A DNA stretch of 64,000 nucleotides from Pseudoflavonifractor sp050943825. Lineage in GTDB: Bacteria > Bacillota > Clostridia > Oscillospirales > Oscillospiraceae. How positions within the stretch are numbered: the first letter of the stretch is position 1; each line of letters starts with the position of its first letter. The notes beneath the pieces are model-generated. The model ran no database searches, had not been told where the DNA came from, and saw only the letters and a list, made by a program, of their open reading frames with translations. The stretch covers positions 310,001-374,000 of the forward strand of contig NZ_JBMNPX010000001.1 of assembly GCF_050943825.1 (NCBI RefSeq). The letters run 5' to 3'. This document shows, piece by piece, positions 50,117 to 58,433 of this stretch. The translations under genes and the position numbers were made by a program.

Positions 50117-51031
50117 ATGATACCTGCCGGAAAGTTCCTGCGCGTCGCAGTTCTCGGCGCTGCCCTCTCCGCCATCACCGTCGTCGGCGCTTCCGCCGCC
50201 AGCGTGGGTGTGGGCACCGTTACCGCCGACGCCCTCCGCCTTCGCGAGAGCGCCAGCACCGACTCCACCATCCTGGCCACCGCTCCCAGCGGCGACACCG
50301 TCGTCATCCTGGAGGATGCGGGCAACGGCTGGTATAAGGTGGACTACAAGTCCATTGAGGGCTATATGTCCGGTGAATATCTGGACGTGCAGAAAACCGC
50401 TGATGTGAAAATTGGCTACGGCAAGGTAAATGCCGGCGGCTCCACGCTGAACATGCGCAGCGGCCCCGGCACCAGCTACGACCGGGTGGCCACCCTGAGC
50501 GACGGCACTGTGGTGGACATCGTGGGCATCGACAACGGCTGGTACAAGGTTACATATAACGGCACCACCGGCTATGTCAGCAGCGACTACATGATCACCG
50601 TGAAGGACTCTGCCGGTTCCCGCGGCGACGGCACCGCCGTTGCCTCCTCTACCTCCAGCCTGGGTCAGCAGATCGCCGACTACGCTCAGAACTTCCTGGG
50701 CTGCGCCTATGTGTGGGGCGGCAACGGTCCCACCTCCTTCGACTGCTCCGGCTTCACCAAGTATGTGTACGCCCAGTTCGGCTACACTCTGAACCGTACC
50801 GCCACCGACCAGCTGGCCAACGGCGTGGCCGTGACCAAGGACCAGCTCCAGCCTGGCGACCTGGTGTTCTTCAACAGCGGTTACACCTCCAAGCCCGTCT
50901 CCCACGTGGGCATCTACATCGGCGGCGGCAAGTTCATCCACGCCTCCACCAATGCCTATGTGGTCCAGATTGACGACCTGTCCAGCGGCTATTACTCCCG
51001 CGTCTACGTGTACGGCCGCCGTATTGTCTGA
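50117..51031 (+). CDS. Secreted SH3b-NlpC/P60 cell-wall hydrolase
   Basis: 304 residues: signal peptide (about 1-28, ASA cut), two bacterial SH3 domains (about 33-92 and 100-163) that bind the wall, a Ser/Thr linker, and an NlpC/P60 cysteine peptidase (about 183-304) with Cys210 in SFDCSGF, His263 in VSHVGIYIG and a polar residue near His275. It should cut gamma-D-Glu-meso-diaminopimelate bonds in peptidoglycan. GGAGG lies 9 bases before the ATG. High use of C-ending codons suggests abundance. Confidence 0.95.
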   Translation: MIPAGKFLRVAVLGAALSAITVVGASAASVGVGTVTADALRLRESASTDSTILATAPSGDTVVILEDAGNGWYKVDYKSIEGYMSGEYLDVQKTADVKIGYGKVNAGGSTLNMRSGPGTSYDRVATLSDGTVVDIVGIDNGWYKVTYNGTTGYVSSDYMITVKDSAGSRGDGTAVASSTSSLGQQIADYAQNFLGCAYVWGGNGPTSFDCSGFTKYVYAQFGYTLNRTATDQLANGVAVTKDQLQPGDLVFFNSGYTSKPVSHVGIYIGGGKFIHASTNAYVVQIDDLSSGYYSRVYVYGRRIV

Positions 51032-51065
51032 GCGTCAGCTCTCCAACCTCCATACATAACAGAAC

Positions 51066-51103
51066 AAACAGCGCCGTTGTCCTTAAGGACAGCGGCGCTG
51101 TTT
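51066..51103. terminator. Bidirectional terminator
   Basis: A 17-pair stem with one G-T pair (51066-51082 with 51087-51103), between the convergent NlpC/P60 gene and the 123-residue gene. Confidence 0.9.
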
Positions 51104-51111
51104 CTTGTTGC

Positions 51112-51483
51112 TCAGAAAGTGCTGTTTGTGTCATCCCCGCCAAAGCCGGGCTCCTCAGGGGGAATGTCGGTGGCCATGGGAGGCACATCCGCGTCCACCA
51201 GGTCACCCTCCGCCTTCAGCTCTGCGATGCGGCTCTTGTTCTCCTCAATGGTCACCTTGGAGGCGGTGATCTTTTCGCACAGAGCCACATAGGCCGCCTC
51301 AGGGGCCATGCCGCGCTCGGCATAGTAGAGCTTTCCGATCTCAATATATGCCTTCTTGATCGCGTCCTCCTCGGCGGAGTTGGCCAGATTCAGCTTGGCA
51401 ATCTCGGCCAGTTGCCGGGACTTAGCCACGCCCGCACGACCCAGATCCATCGCTTTATCCTTCAGTTCATCAAAAAATGCCAC
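51112..51483 (-). CDS. Conserved hypothetical protein, helical
   Basis: 123 residues from GTG 51483 with AAGGAGG 9 bases upstream. Mostly helical (MAFFDELKDKAMDLGRAGVA onward), with a central stretch EEDAIKKAYIEIGKLYYAE found in small Clostridial proteins of unknown role, then a coiled segment (ITASKVTIEENKSRIAELKAE) and an acidic, Pro/Gly tail. No membrane helix. Proteins of this kind often carry a zinc ribbon at the C-terminus; this one has none. Confidence 0.78.
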   Translation of the reverse strand: MAFFDELKDKAMDLGRAGVAKSRQLAEIAKLNLANSAEEDAIKKAYIEIGKLYYAERGMAPEAAYVALCEKITASKVTIEENKSRIAELKAEGDLVDADVPPMATDIPPEEPGFGGDDTNSTF

Positions 51484-51690
51484 AGGATACGACCTCCTTA
51501 TGTCTTCCCAGCTTCTTCATCCGATTCAATGGGACGCTTCTTCGGAATCTGGCCTTATTTTAACCTCTTTTCCCCGCCTGCGCAAGAGGCCGCATTATGA
51601 TTTAAGTCTTTTTTAATCCCTCATTCAGAAATTCCTTTTCCTGCACCACCGTCCCAGCTAACGCATATCCTGGGAATGGAGGTTATGCTT

Positions 51691-52380
51691 ATGTATCATC
51701 AAAAAGGCTTCTGCGGCGCAGGCGGTTCCATTCCCGCCGAAGCGCTGTATCCCGATTGTCCCTGTTCCTCCTGCCCTCCCCCCTGTCAGACCGTCCGAAT
51801 CTGCCCCATTCCCGGACCTACGGGCGCAACCGGACCCGCCGGCCCTACCGGTGCTACCGGTCCTATGGGGCCCATGGGGATGCAGGGTCCTACCGGCCCC
51901 ACCGGTGCTACTGGTTCTGACGGTGCTGCTGGCCCTACCGGCCCCACCGGTCCTACCGGCGTTGACGGTGCCGCTGGCCCTATCGGTCCCACTGGGCCTA
52001 CTGGGCCTACCGGGTCTACCGGCCCCACTGGCCCTACTGGGCCTACCGGGTCTACCGGCCCCACTGGCCCCACTGGTCCTACCGGTTTCACTGGTCCTAC
52101 TGGCCCTACTGGCCCTACTGGCCCTACTGGCCCTACTGGCCCTACTGGTCTCACCGGCCCCACCGGTCCTACTGGTCCTACCGGTCTCACTGGTCCTACT
52201 GGCCCTACTGGCCCTACTGGTCTCACCGGCCCCACCGGTCCTACTGGTCCTACCGGAACTCTGACCCCCGGCCCCGCGGTAGCGGACGTCTCCACCAGCG
52301 CCAGCCTGCAAACTCTTATTCAGTCTTACAACAGCCTGCTGGCCTCTCTGCGTTCTGCCGGCGTCATTTCCAAGTCCTGA
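51691..52380 (+). CDS. Collagen-like repeat protein (GPT-rich)
   Basis: 229 residues: a cysteine-rich head (MYHQKGFCGAGG, then CPCSSCPPPCQ), about 50 Gly-X-Y triplets almost all Gly-Pro-Thr (residues 42 to about 190), and a short tail with an amphipathic helix (TLIQSYNSLLASLR). The design is that of exosporium or spore-surface collagen-like proteins such as BclA, without its globular C-domain; in a sporulating organism this suggests a spore coat filament, but a vegetative surface protein is possible. Start set at the third ATG (51691), 9 bases after GGAGG. No signal peptide, consistent with a spore protein made in the mother cell. Confidence 0.88.
   Translation: MYHQKGFCGAGGSIPAEALYPDCPCSSCPPPCQTVRICPIPGPTGATGPAGPTGATGPMGPMGMQGPTGPTGATGSDGAAGPTGPTGPTGVDGAAGPIGPTGPTGPTGSTGPTGPTGPTGSTGPTGPTGPTGFTGPTGPTGPTGPTGPTGPTGLTGPTGPTGPTGLTGPTGPTGPTGLTGPTGPTGPTGTLTPGPAVADVSTSASLQTLIQSYNSLLASLRSAGVISKS
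51814..52260 (+). repeat. Tandem 9-base repeats coding Gly-Pro-Thr
   Basis: Near-identical units such as GGCCCTACT, GGTCCTACC and GGCCCCACC repeat through the collagen-like region, also in longer blocks (GGTCTCACCGGCCCCACC recurs). Such an array can expand or shrink by slippage and will be hard to assemble from short reads. Confidence 0.95.
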
Positions 52381-52385
52381 TACAC

Positions 52386-52419
52386 AAAGCGCCCCGGGCA
52401 TCACTACCCGGGGCGCTTT
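52386..52419. terminator. Bidirectional terminator
   Basis: A 13-base perfect stem (52386-52398 with 52407-52419) between the convergent collagen-like and GTPase genes. Confidence 0.88.
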
Positions 52420-52427
52420 GCTGTTCT

Positions 52428-55115
52428 TCAATTCTTCTGTTTCTTCGCCTTCTCCATGGCGGCACGGACCGGTTTCGACTTCTCCTGCCGGTTGTTCCGA
52501 GCCAGGATGTCGGAAATCTGCCCCTCCGCCTGCTCCACCTCCGCCTTGAAGATGCGGGCGGAGACACGGAGGGCGCCGTGGCCCAGGATAATGAGCTGCT
52601 CGGCGCTGTCCGAGGTGGCCACCCGCACATGGTGGTGCTTGCCCAGCTCGTAGGTAGCCCGCTCAATGTAGGCGTCGGCGGTCTCTGCCTCCTTGGTGTA
52701 AACCACATAGATGTTGTGGTACTTGCTCACGTCTCCCGTGTTGCGGGGCACCTTGTAGGCGTCAAAGACCAGAATCACCACGCACTTGCGGAACCCCTGG
52801 TAATTGCTCAGAATGTCCATCAGCAGCTGCCGGGCGGCGTCCAGACTGGTGCGGGCCACTGCCTTGAGCTCGTCCCAGGCGAAGATGATGTTGTACCCGT
52901 CCACCAGCAGGTACTCCGGACCGGAGTCCCGGAGCGTCACCTCCCGCCGCTCGGGCAGCTCGGCGTGCTTCTTGCGGACAGGCTCCTGGGGAAGGAAATC
53001 CCGCCGCTTGATAGGGCCGTAGGTCCGCTCAAAGATAGCCTGGAGCTCCTTGTCCTGTGCCACGCCGTCGAAATAGGTGGTGCTGGGACGGTAGACCGGT
53101 GTTTCCTCCTCCGGCTCCTCCCCGTCGTCAAAGCGCAGGCCGCTGTCCACGTGCATGTGCTCCCGCACCTCATTCCACTTGACCACCACGCCCGCGCCGT
53201 GGGAGCAGAACACCGAGTCGGCCGGGTTGTCCGTATCCCGTTCACACTCATAGCCAATAGCCGCCACCACCTCGTCCTGGTTGTGGCAGGGCTCGTAGCC
53301 CTTCAGGGTGCAGAAGAGCCGGCCGCGGCCCTTGGTGTAGGACATGACCTCGGCGGCGTAGTCTCTTAAACCTGCCACCGGCGCCGAGCCGGTGAGCACG
53401 GTCTCCTCCCCCAGGGTCTCGGGGGTGTCCGTCTCGCCGCCCATGCGCTGCAAATCCGTCATGGCACGGCCCACGCACTCAGGGGGAATCTCCAGCCGGA
53501 AGCTGTACCAGGGCTCCAACAGAATGCTCCTGGCCTGCATCAGGCCCTGCCGCACGGCCCGGTAAGTGGCCTGACGGAAGTCGCCACCCTCAGTGTGCTT
53601 GACGTGGGCTCGTCCCGCCACCAGGGTGATGCGCATATCGGTGATGGGCGAGCCGGTAAGCACGCCCAGGTGCTGCTTCTCCTCCAGATGGGTGAGGATG
53701 AGCCGCTGCCAGTTCCGGTCCAGCATGTCCTCCCCGCAGGCGGAGGCAAAGTGGAGGCCGCTGCCCCGCTCTCCCGGCTCCAGCAGAAGGTGGACCTCCG
53801 CATAGTGCCGCAGGGGCTCGAAGTGGCCCACGCCCTCTACCGGCTCGGCGATGGTCTCCCGGTAGACGATGCTGCCCGCGTCAAAGGTGACGTCCATGCC
53901 GAACCGCTCCGCAATCAGCCGCCGGAGCACCTCCAGCTGGACCTCGCCCATGAGCTGGATGTGAATCTCCCGCAGCTGCTCGTTCCAGACAATGTGGAGC
54001 TGGGGGTCCTCCTCGGCCAGCTCCCCCAGCTTGAGGAGTGCAGTGTGGGGGTCGCAGCCCTCGGGCAGCACCACACGGTAGGTGAGCACCGGCTCCAGCA
54101 CCGGCGTCTCCCCCTCCGCCTCCCACCCCAGACCCTCGCCGGGTACGGTACGGCTCAGACCGGTGACGGCGCACACCGTTCCCGCCGGAGCCTCGTCTAC
54201 TGTGGTGAATTTGGCGCCGGAGTAGATGCGGATCTGGTCCGCCTTCTCCTCCCACACCTTGTCCTCCGCCAAGGCGGCACGGCGGTTGGTGAGCAGAGCC
54301 TTCACCTTCAGGCTGCCCCCTGTCACCTTCAGATAGGTCAGCCGGTTGCCCTGGGGGTCCCGAGCGATCTTGTACACCCGTGCGCCGAACTCAGGCGGGT
54401 AATCCGGGCTGCTGCCGTATTTGCTCAGACCGGTGAGCAGCTCTTCCACCCCCTCCAGCCGCAGGGCGGAGCCGAAGTAGCAGGGGAACAGCTTCCGCGC
54501 CCGGATGAGGTCGGCGATGTCCTCATCCGCCACCTCGCCGGTCTCCAGGTAGCGCTCCAGCACATCCTCGCCGCACACGGCCACGTTCTCCAGCCAGCTG
54601 TCCCGGTCCTGTCCCGGCCCGAAGTCCACGCAGCCCTCGTCAAGCCGAGCCTTGAGGCCAGCAAGCAGAGCGGCCCGGTCCGCTCCCGCCAGGTCCATCT
54701 TGTTGACAAAGAGGAATACCGGCACGCCGTACCGCTCCAGCAGCCGCCAGAGGGTCATGGTGTGGCCCTGGACGCCGTCGGTGCCGCTGATGACCAGGAT
54801 GGCACAGTCCAGCACCTGGAGGGTGCGCTCCATCTCAGCGGAGAAGTCCACGTGTCCCGGGGTGTCCAGCAGGGTGATGACCATATCCTCCAGGGGCAGC
54901 ACCGCCTGCTTGGAGAAGATGGTGATACCCCGCTCCCGCTCCAGGGCATCGGTGTCCAGGAAGGCGTCCCGGTGGTCCACACGCCCCAGGCGCTTCAGGC
55001 AGCCGCAGGTGTAGAGCAGTCCTTCGGACAGGGTGGTCTTGCCCGCGTCCACGTGGGCAAACAGGCCTGTACAGAGCCTTCTCTTCGCTTTTGATTCTTC
55101 CGCCTGTTGGCCCAT
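52428..55115 (-). CDS. TetM-like ribosomal GTPase fused to Rae1/YacP-type NYN endonuclease
   Basis: An 895-residue fusion. Residues 1 to about 650 are a translational GTPase of the Tet(M)/EF-G type: G1 AHVDAGKTT (20-28), RERGITI, DTPGHVDF, NKMD (138-141), then domains II-V. The domain IV loop at 501-513 reads GRAHVKHTEGGDF, unlike the SPVST loop of true tetracycline-protection proteins. After a linker, residues 733 to about 870 match YacP/Rae1: LLVDGYNIIFAWDEL, VFDAYKVP, YTKEAETADAYIE, ATSDSAEQ, with acidic residues near 739, 785, 814 and 836. Rae1 of Bacillus cleaves mRNA in the ribosomal A site. The fusion could bring the nuclease to the ribosome. No ribosome-stalling leader was recognised; single gene. 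Confidence 0.92.
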   Translation of the reverse strand: MGQQAEESKAKRRLCTGLFAHVDAGKTTLSEGLLYTCGCLKRLGRVDHRDAFLDTDALERERGITIFSKQAVLPLEDMVITLLDTPGHVDFSAEMERTLQVLDCAILVISGTDGVQGHTMTLWRLLERYGVPVFLFVNKMDLAGADRAALLAGLKARLDEGCVDFGPGQDRDSWLENVAVCGEDVLERYLETGEVADEDIADLIRARKLFPCYFGSALRLEGVEELLTGLSKYGSSPDYPPEFGARVYKIARDPQGNRLTYLKVTGGSLKVKALLTNRRAALAEDKVWEEKADQIRIYSGAKFTTVDEAPAGTVCAVTGLSRTVPGEGLGWEAEGETPVLEPVLTYRVVLPEGCDPHTALLKLGELAEEDPQLHIVWNEQLREIHIQLMGEVQLEVLRRLIAERFGMDVTFDAGSIVYRETIAEPVEGVGHFEPLRHYAEVHLLLEPGERGSGLHFASACGEDMLDRNWQRLILTHLEEKQHLGVLTGSPITDMRITLVAGRAHVKHTEGGDFRQATYRAVRQGLMQARSILLEPWYSFRLEIPPECVGRAMTDLQRMGGETDTPETLGEETVLTGSAPVAGLRDYAAEVMSYTKGRGRLFCTLKGYEPCHNQDEVVAAIGYECERDTDNPADSVFCSHGAGVVVKWNEVREHMHVDSGLRFDDGEEPEEETPVYRPSTTYFDGVAQDKELQAIFERTYGPIKRRDFLPQEPVRKKHAELPERREVTLRDSGPEYLLVDGYNIIFAWDELKAVARTSLDAARQLLMDILSNYQGFRKCVVILVFDAYKVPRNTGDVSKYHNIYVVYTKEAETADAYIERATYELGKHHHVRVATSDSAEQLIILGHGALRVSARIFKAEVEQAEGQISDILARNNRQEKSKPVRAAMEKAKKQKN

Positions 55116-55250
55116 AAAAAACCGCCTCTCACGGAGACACTGTCTCCGTTGTTTTCAAAATTTCGCCGGGCAGGGACTGCCCGGCACGCACCATTATAAC
55201 ACAGGAACCGTCCCCAGTCGAGACGCCCTTCCCTTCTTCAGCAGACAGAA

Positions 55251-55282
55251 CGCCCGGAGCCGGGAAATTCCGGCTCCGGGCG
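55251..55282. terminator. Hairpin after the second GH3 gene
   Basis: A 13-base perfect stem (55251-55263 with 55270-55282), loop GAAATT. It sits 38 bases after the GH3 stop; the better T tract (CTCTTTTT) is on the plus strand, so termination of GH3 may be incomplete. Confidence 0.7.
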
Positions 55283-55320
55283 CTCTTTTTGCGTCAGTAC
55301 ATGCGGAAAATTGGCTTTAC

Positions 55321-58300
55321 TCAGGCAGCCTTCTTCTCCTTCTTCCAGCGGCGCACGATGGCCACCACGCCCCAGATGATGAGGGCCGCGGCTACAACGT
55401 TCTCCACGATGAGGATGATGTAGTAATTGGCGAAGGGCAGCGCCTCCACGGCCACGCCGTGGACAATGCCGTTCATGGCATTGGAGTTGACGGTGGTGTA
55501 GAGGATGTGCTTGATGGCCTGACGGGCGAAGTACTGGGTGGCGGGATTGTTCGGATCCATCGGTGCGTCCACCTCGAAGCCGGTCAGCTTCAGGTCGCCG
55601 CCAGCCCGGATGCACTGCTCGGTGTCCATGACACCGCCGCCGTCGTAGTCGGTGATGATGGTACCGTCAAAGCCCCACTCGTTGCGCAGCACGCCGGTGA
55701 GCAGGTTGTAGTTGCCGCCCGCCCAGGTGCAGCCTACCCGGTTGAAGGAGGACATGACCGCCATGACAGCCGGGATTTCCGCCTCCGTCTGGGTGAAGGA
55801 ACCGGTAGTCTCGTCGTACTGCTGGACCATAATGGTGGTCATGGGCCGATCCTCAATGCAGGTCTGGAAGGGCTTGAGATAGATCTCCCGGATGGCCTGC
55901 TCGTTGGCGAAGGTGGCCACGTGGCTGCGGTGGTCCTCCTGGTCGTTGAGGGCGAAGTGCTTGATGTAGGCGTACACGCCCTTCTCGGCGCAGGCGGTGG
56001 CGGCCTGGAGGGCCAGCTCGCCGGACATGAAGCCATCCTCGGAGTAATACTCGAAGTTACGGCCGGCGAAGGGGGTGCGGTGGATGTTCATGGCAGGGGC
56101 GTACCAGCCGGAGATGATGCCGATGTAGGCGTGGTCACCCCAGTTGCCGTCGGCGGCCAGGGCGTCCTCACCCACATAGTAGCCGTGGAGGTAGGAGTTC
56201 TCCCGGTCCCAGCTGGCGGCCAGGTTGGTGGCGCAGGGGTAGGTGATGGAGTAGGGCTCGTGGGTGACGCCGCCCTCATTCAGGCCGGAGGGGCCGTCGA
56301 AGTCAATGGCTCTGGGCTTGCCCATGTTGACGGACATCAGGGTCTGGTAGCCGCCGTTGCGGATGATGGTCTCCAGCTCGGCGGCCTCCATCTGGTCGAT
56401 GAGGGCGTCCCAGCCGCCCTCGGCCTCTACCTCGTCAAAGTCCCTGCCGCGGAAGTCGATAAGCTCCAGGTCCCCGTCCTGGCCGTACACACCGGCCATG
56501 GAGGCGGCCTCCTCCTCGGTCATGGGGTTGAGGGAGGCACTGGCACCCTTGGCCTTGATGGCGTCCCGGATGGTGTCGGACACCTCCACCTCCCAGGTGT
56601 AGCCGTTCTTCTCGCTGTACGGGCTCTTCCGCTGGCTGTCCTGATTGCCGTGGGTGGTGGGGAAGGTGCCCACCCAGTCCTGACGGGTCAGGTACTGGTC
56701 TCTGGGGGTCAGCTCGTCATAGCTGGCGTGGTCGAACTGGTTGGTGATGGTCACGCCCGTCTGGGAAATGGAGTAGGTCTCGTTGTCCACACCGTTGTTG
56801 TCCAGATAGGTGTAGGTCCACTTGCCCACAAAGTCCGGGTCGGGCTGGCCGAAGAGGCCGTCGGTCTCATGGCCGGCATAGGCCAGGAAGTTGTTGTTGG
56901 CGGCGTGGGCGTTGGCCGCGGCGGTCAGCAGGTAGTCGCCCGCCTCCAGGATGTAGGTCTTGGCCATCACGTCGTCGTAGGAGATGAAGTCCTTCTGGTT
57001 CACGGTGATGGTCACGGTCTCGGAAGCTCCGGGCTCCAGGTCATCAGTCTTTTCAAAGCCCACCAGGGAGACGGAGGACTTTTCAATGTGGTTGGTCTTG
57101 TCGTACTCGGTGTAGGGGGCGTTGAGGTAGACCTGCACCACGTCCCGGCCGGTCACGTCGCCGGTGTTGGTGACGGTGACCTGGATCTGGATATCGCCGT
57201 TGTCATCCATGTCGCTCATGGTAAAGTCGGACCACGCAAAGGTGGTGTAGGACAGGCCGTAGCCGAAGGGATACTGCACCACCTGGCCGTAATCATAGTC
57301 TCCGGCGTTGCCCTGGTCCAGCATCTTGTCAAAATAGCGGGTCTCGTAGTACTTGTAGCCCACGTAGATACCCTCGTCGTAGAACACGCCGGCCTCCACG
57401 TCCTGGCCGTTGTTCACCAGCATCATGTCGCCCATGTTCTGCATGGCGGGAGAGGAGAAGGCATCGTAGGCGAAGGTGTCCACCAGGTGGCCGGAGGGAT
57501 TCACATTGCCGCTGAGCACATCGGCGATGGAGCGGCAGGTGTCGCCGCCGGCGCCGGGGGCCCACAGGACGGCGGTGATGTTCTCATAGTCCTTGACCCA
57601 GCCCAGCTCAAAGGCGTTGTTGGTGTTGACCACCAGGATGACGTTGTCGAAGTTGTCGTTCAGGTACTGAATAACGCCAAGCTCCACGGAGTCGGGCTCC
57701 AGATAGTGCTTGTCCTTGTCCTCTTCAATGTCGGTCCAGTCTCCCATGTAGCGGCCCAGGTCGCGGCCCTCGCCGCCAGTGCGGGCAATGAAGAAGACGG
57801 GGATGGTGCCCTCCGCCTCCCGCTTGGCCGCATCGGGGATTGCGGAGATGGGTGCCTCGTTGATGGACCAGTCCTCAGCGCCGCCGTACATGATGGCGCC
57901 GCCGCCGCGGGTGTAGATACTGTGGTTGTCGCTGTAGAACTTCCACAGGGACTCGTTGACTGAGAAGCCCTGCTCGGTGAGGGCGGTGCGCATATCGCTG
58001 GAAATGGTGCTCACGCCCGAGCCGGTGCCGCCGGCCAGCAGGTCCACGGAAGAGGCGGAAAACAGGCTCAGCTTGGAGCCCGCCGCCACGGGCAGACCCT
58101 TGCCGCTTTCCGTGTTGTTATAGAGAAGTACAAAGCCCTCGGCGCCGGCCTTGCGGGTATAGGCCTGCTCGGTGGCCTGAAGCTCGGCGGAGTCGGTGAT
58201 GTCCCGGGTGTAGTACTCCGCGTCCACCCCCTCAGGGGCGCCGCTGGTCTGGAGCTTGGTCTCACCAAAGATGTCCCGGAGCACCAGATCAAACGAGGAT

Positions 58301-58410
58301 GTGGTCACCACAGTGAGCACCACAGAGAACACCAGCAGCACGGCCAGCAGCGGCGTAAGAACGGCAGTAAACTTCTTGGCGTTCAGCTTTTTTCTCTTTT
58401 TCTTTTCCAT
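55321..58410 (-). CDS. Second membrane-anchored, domain-swapped GH3 enzyme
   Basis: 1029 residues with one N-terminal helix (about 14-35) after a Lys-rich start and one C-terminal helix (about 995-1018) before RRWKKEKK, so both ends are inside and the body outside. In between are the GH3 C-terminal domain first (GFVLLYNNTESGKGLPV), a fibronectin-III-like domain, then the GH3 barrel (KHFALNDQ, nucleophile motif TIITDYD, Asp about 921). Beta-glucosidase or beta-xylosidase activity is likely. GGAGGG lies before the ATG. It follows a GH16 lichenase by 23 bases, so oligosaccharides freed by GH16 would be its natural substrate. Confidence 0.9.
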   Translation of the reverse strand: MEKKKRKKLNAKKFTAVLTPLLAVLLVFSVVLTVVTTSSFDLVLRDIFGETKLQTSGAPEGVDAEYYTRDITDSAELQATEQAYTRKAGAEGFVLLYNNTESGKGLPVAAGSKLSLFSASSVDLLAGGTGSGVSTISSDMRTALTEQGFSVNESLWKFYSDNHSIYTRGGGAIMYGGAEDWSINEAPISAIPDAAKREAEGTIPVFFIARTGGEGRDLGRYMGDWTDIEEDKDKHYLEPDSVELGVIQYLNDNFDNVILVVNTNNAFELGWVKDYENITAVLWAPGAGGDTCRSIADVLSGNVNPSGHLVDTFAYDAFSSPAMQNMGDMMLVNNGQDVEAGVFYDEGIYVGYKYYETRYFDKMLDQGNAGDYDYGQVVQYPFGYGLSYTTFAWSDFTMSDMDDNGDIQIQVTVTNTGDVTGRDVVQVYLNAPYTEYDKTNHIEKSSVSLVGFEKTDDLEPGASETVTITVNQKDFISYDDVMAKTYILEAGDYLLTAAANAHAANNNFLAYAGHETDGLFGQPDPDFVGKWTYTYLDNNGVDNETYSISQTGVTITNQFDHASYDELTPRDQYLTRQDWVGTFPTTHGNQDSQRKSPYSEKNGYTWEVEVSDTIRDAIKAKGASASLNPMTEEEAASMAGVYGQDGDLELIDFRGRDFDEVEAEGGWDALIDQMEAAELETIIRNGGYQTLMSVNMGKPRAIDFDGPSGLNEGGVTHEPYSITYPCATNLAASWDRENSYLHGYYVGEDALAADGNWGDHAYIGIISGWYAPAMNIHRTPFAGRNFEYYSEDGFMSGELALQAATACAEKGVYAYIKHFALNDQEDHRSHVATFANEQAIREIYLKPFQTCIEDRPMTTIMVQQYDETTGSFTQTEAEIPAVMAVMSSFNRVGCTWAGGNYNLLTGVLRNEWGFDGTIITDYDGGGVMDTEQCIRAGGDLKLTGFEVDAPMDPNNPATQYFARQAIKHILYTTVNSNAMNGIVHGVAVEALPFANYYIILIVENVVAAALIIWGVVAIVRRWKKEKKAA

Positions 58411-58433
58411 GAAATTCCCTCCAGATTAACAGC

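Noticed and set aside
51814..52260. CRISPR-like array
   Set aside because: The repeats are in-frame 9-base coding units without spacers; no cas gene is present.
51786..52295. Gly-Pro-Val repeat frame on the minus strand of the collagen-like gene
   Set aside because: It is the reverse reading of the 9-base repeats; the plus frame has the start signal and the Cys-rich head.
52428..55115. Reading this gene as tetracycline resistance
   Set aside because: The ribosome-protection loop is not conserved and a nuclease domain is attached, so resistance is not supported from sequence.
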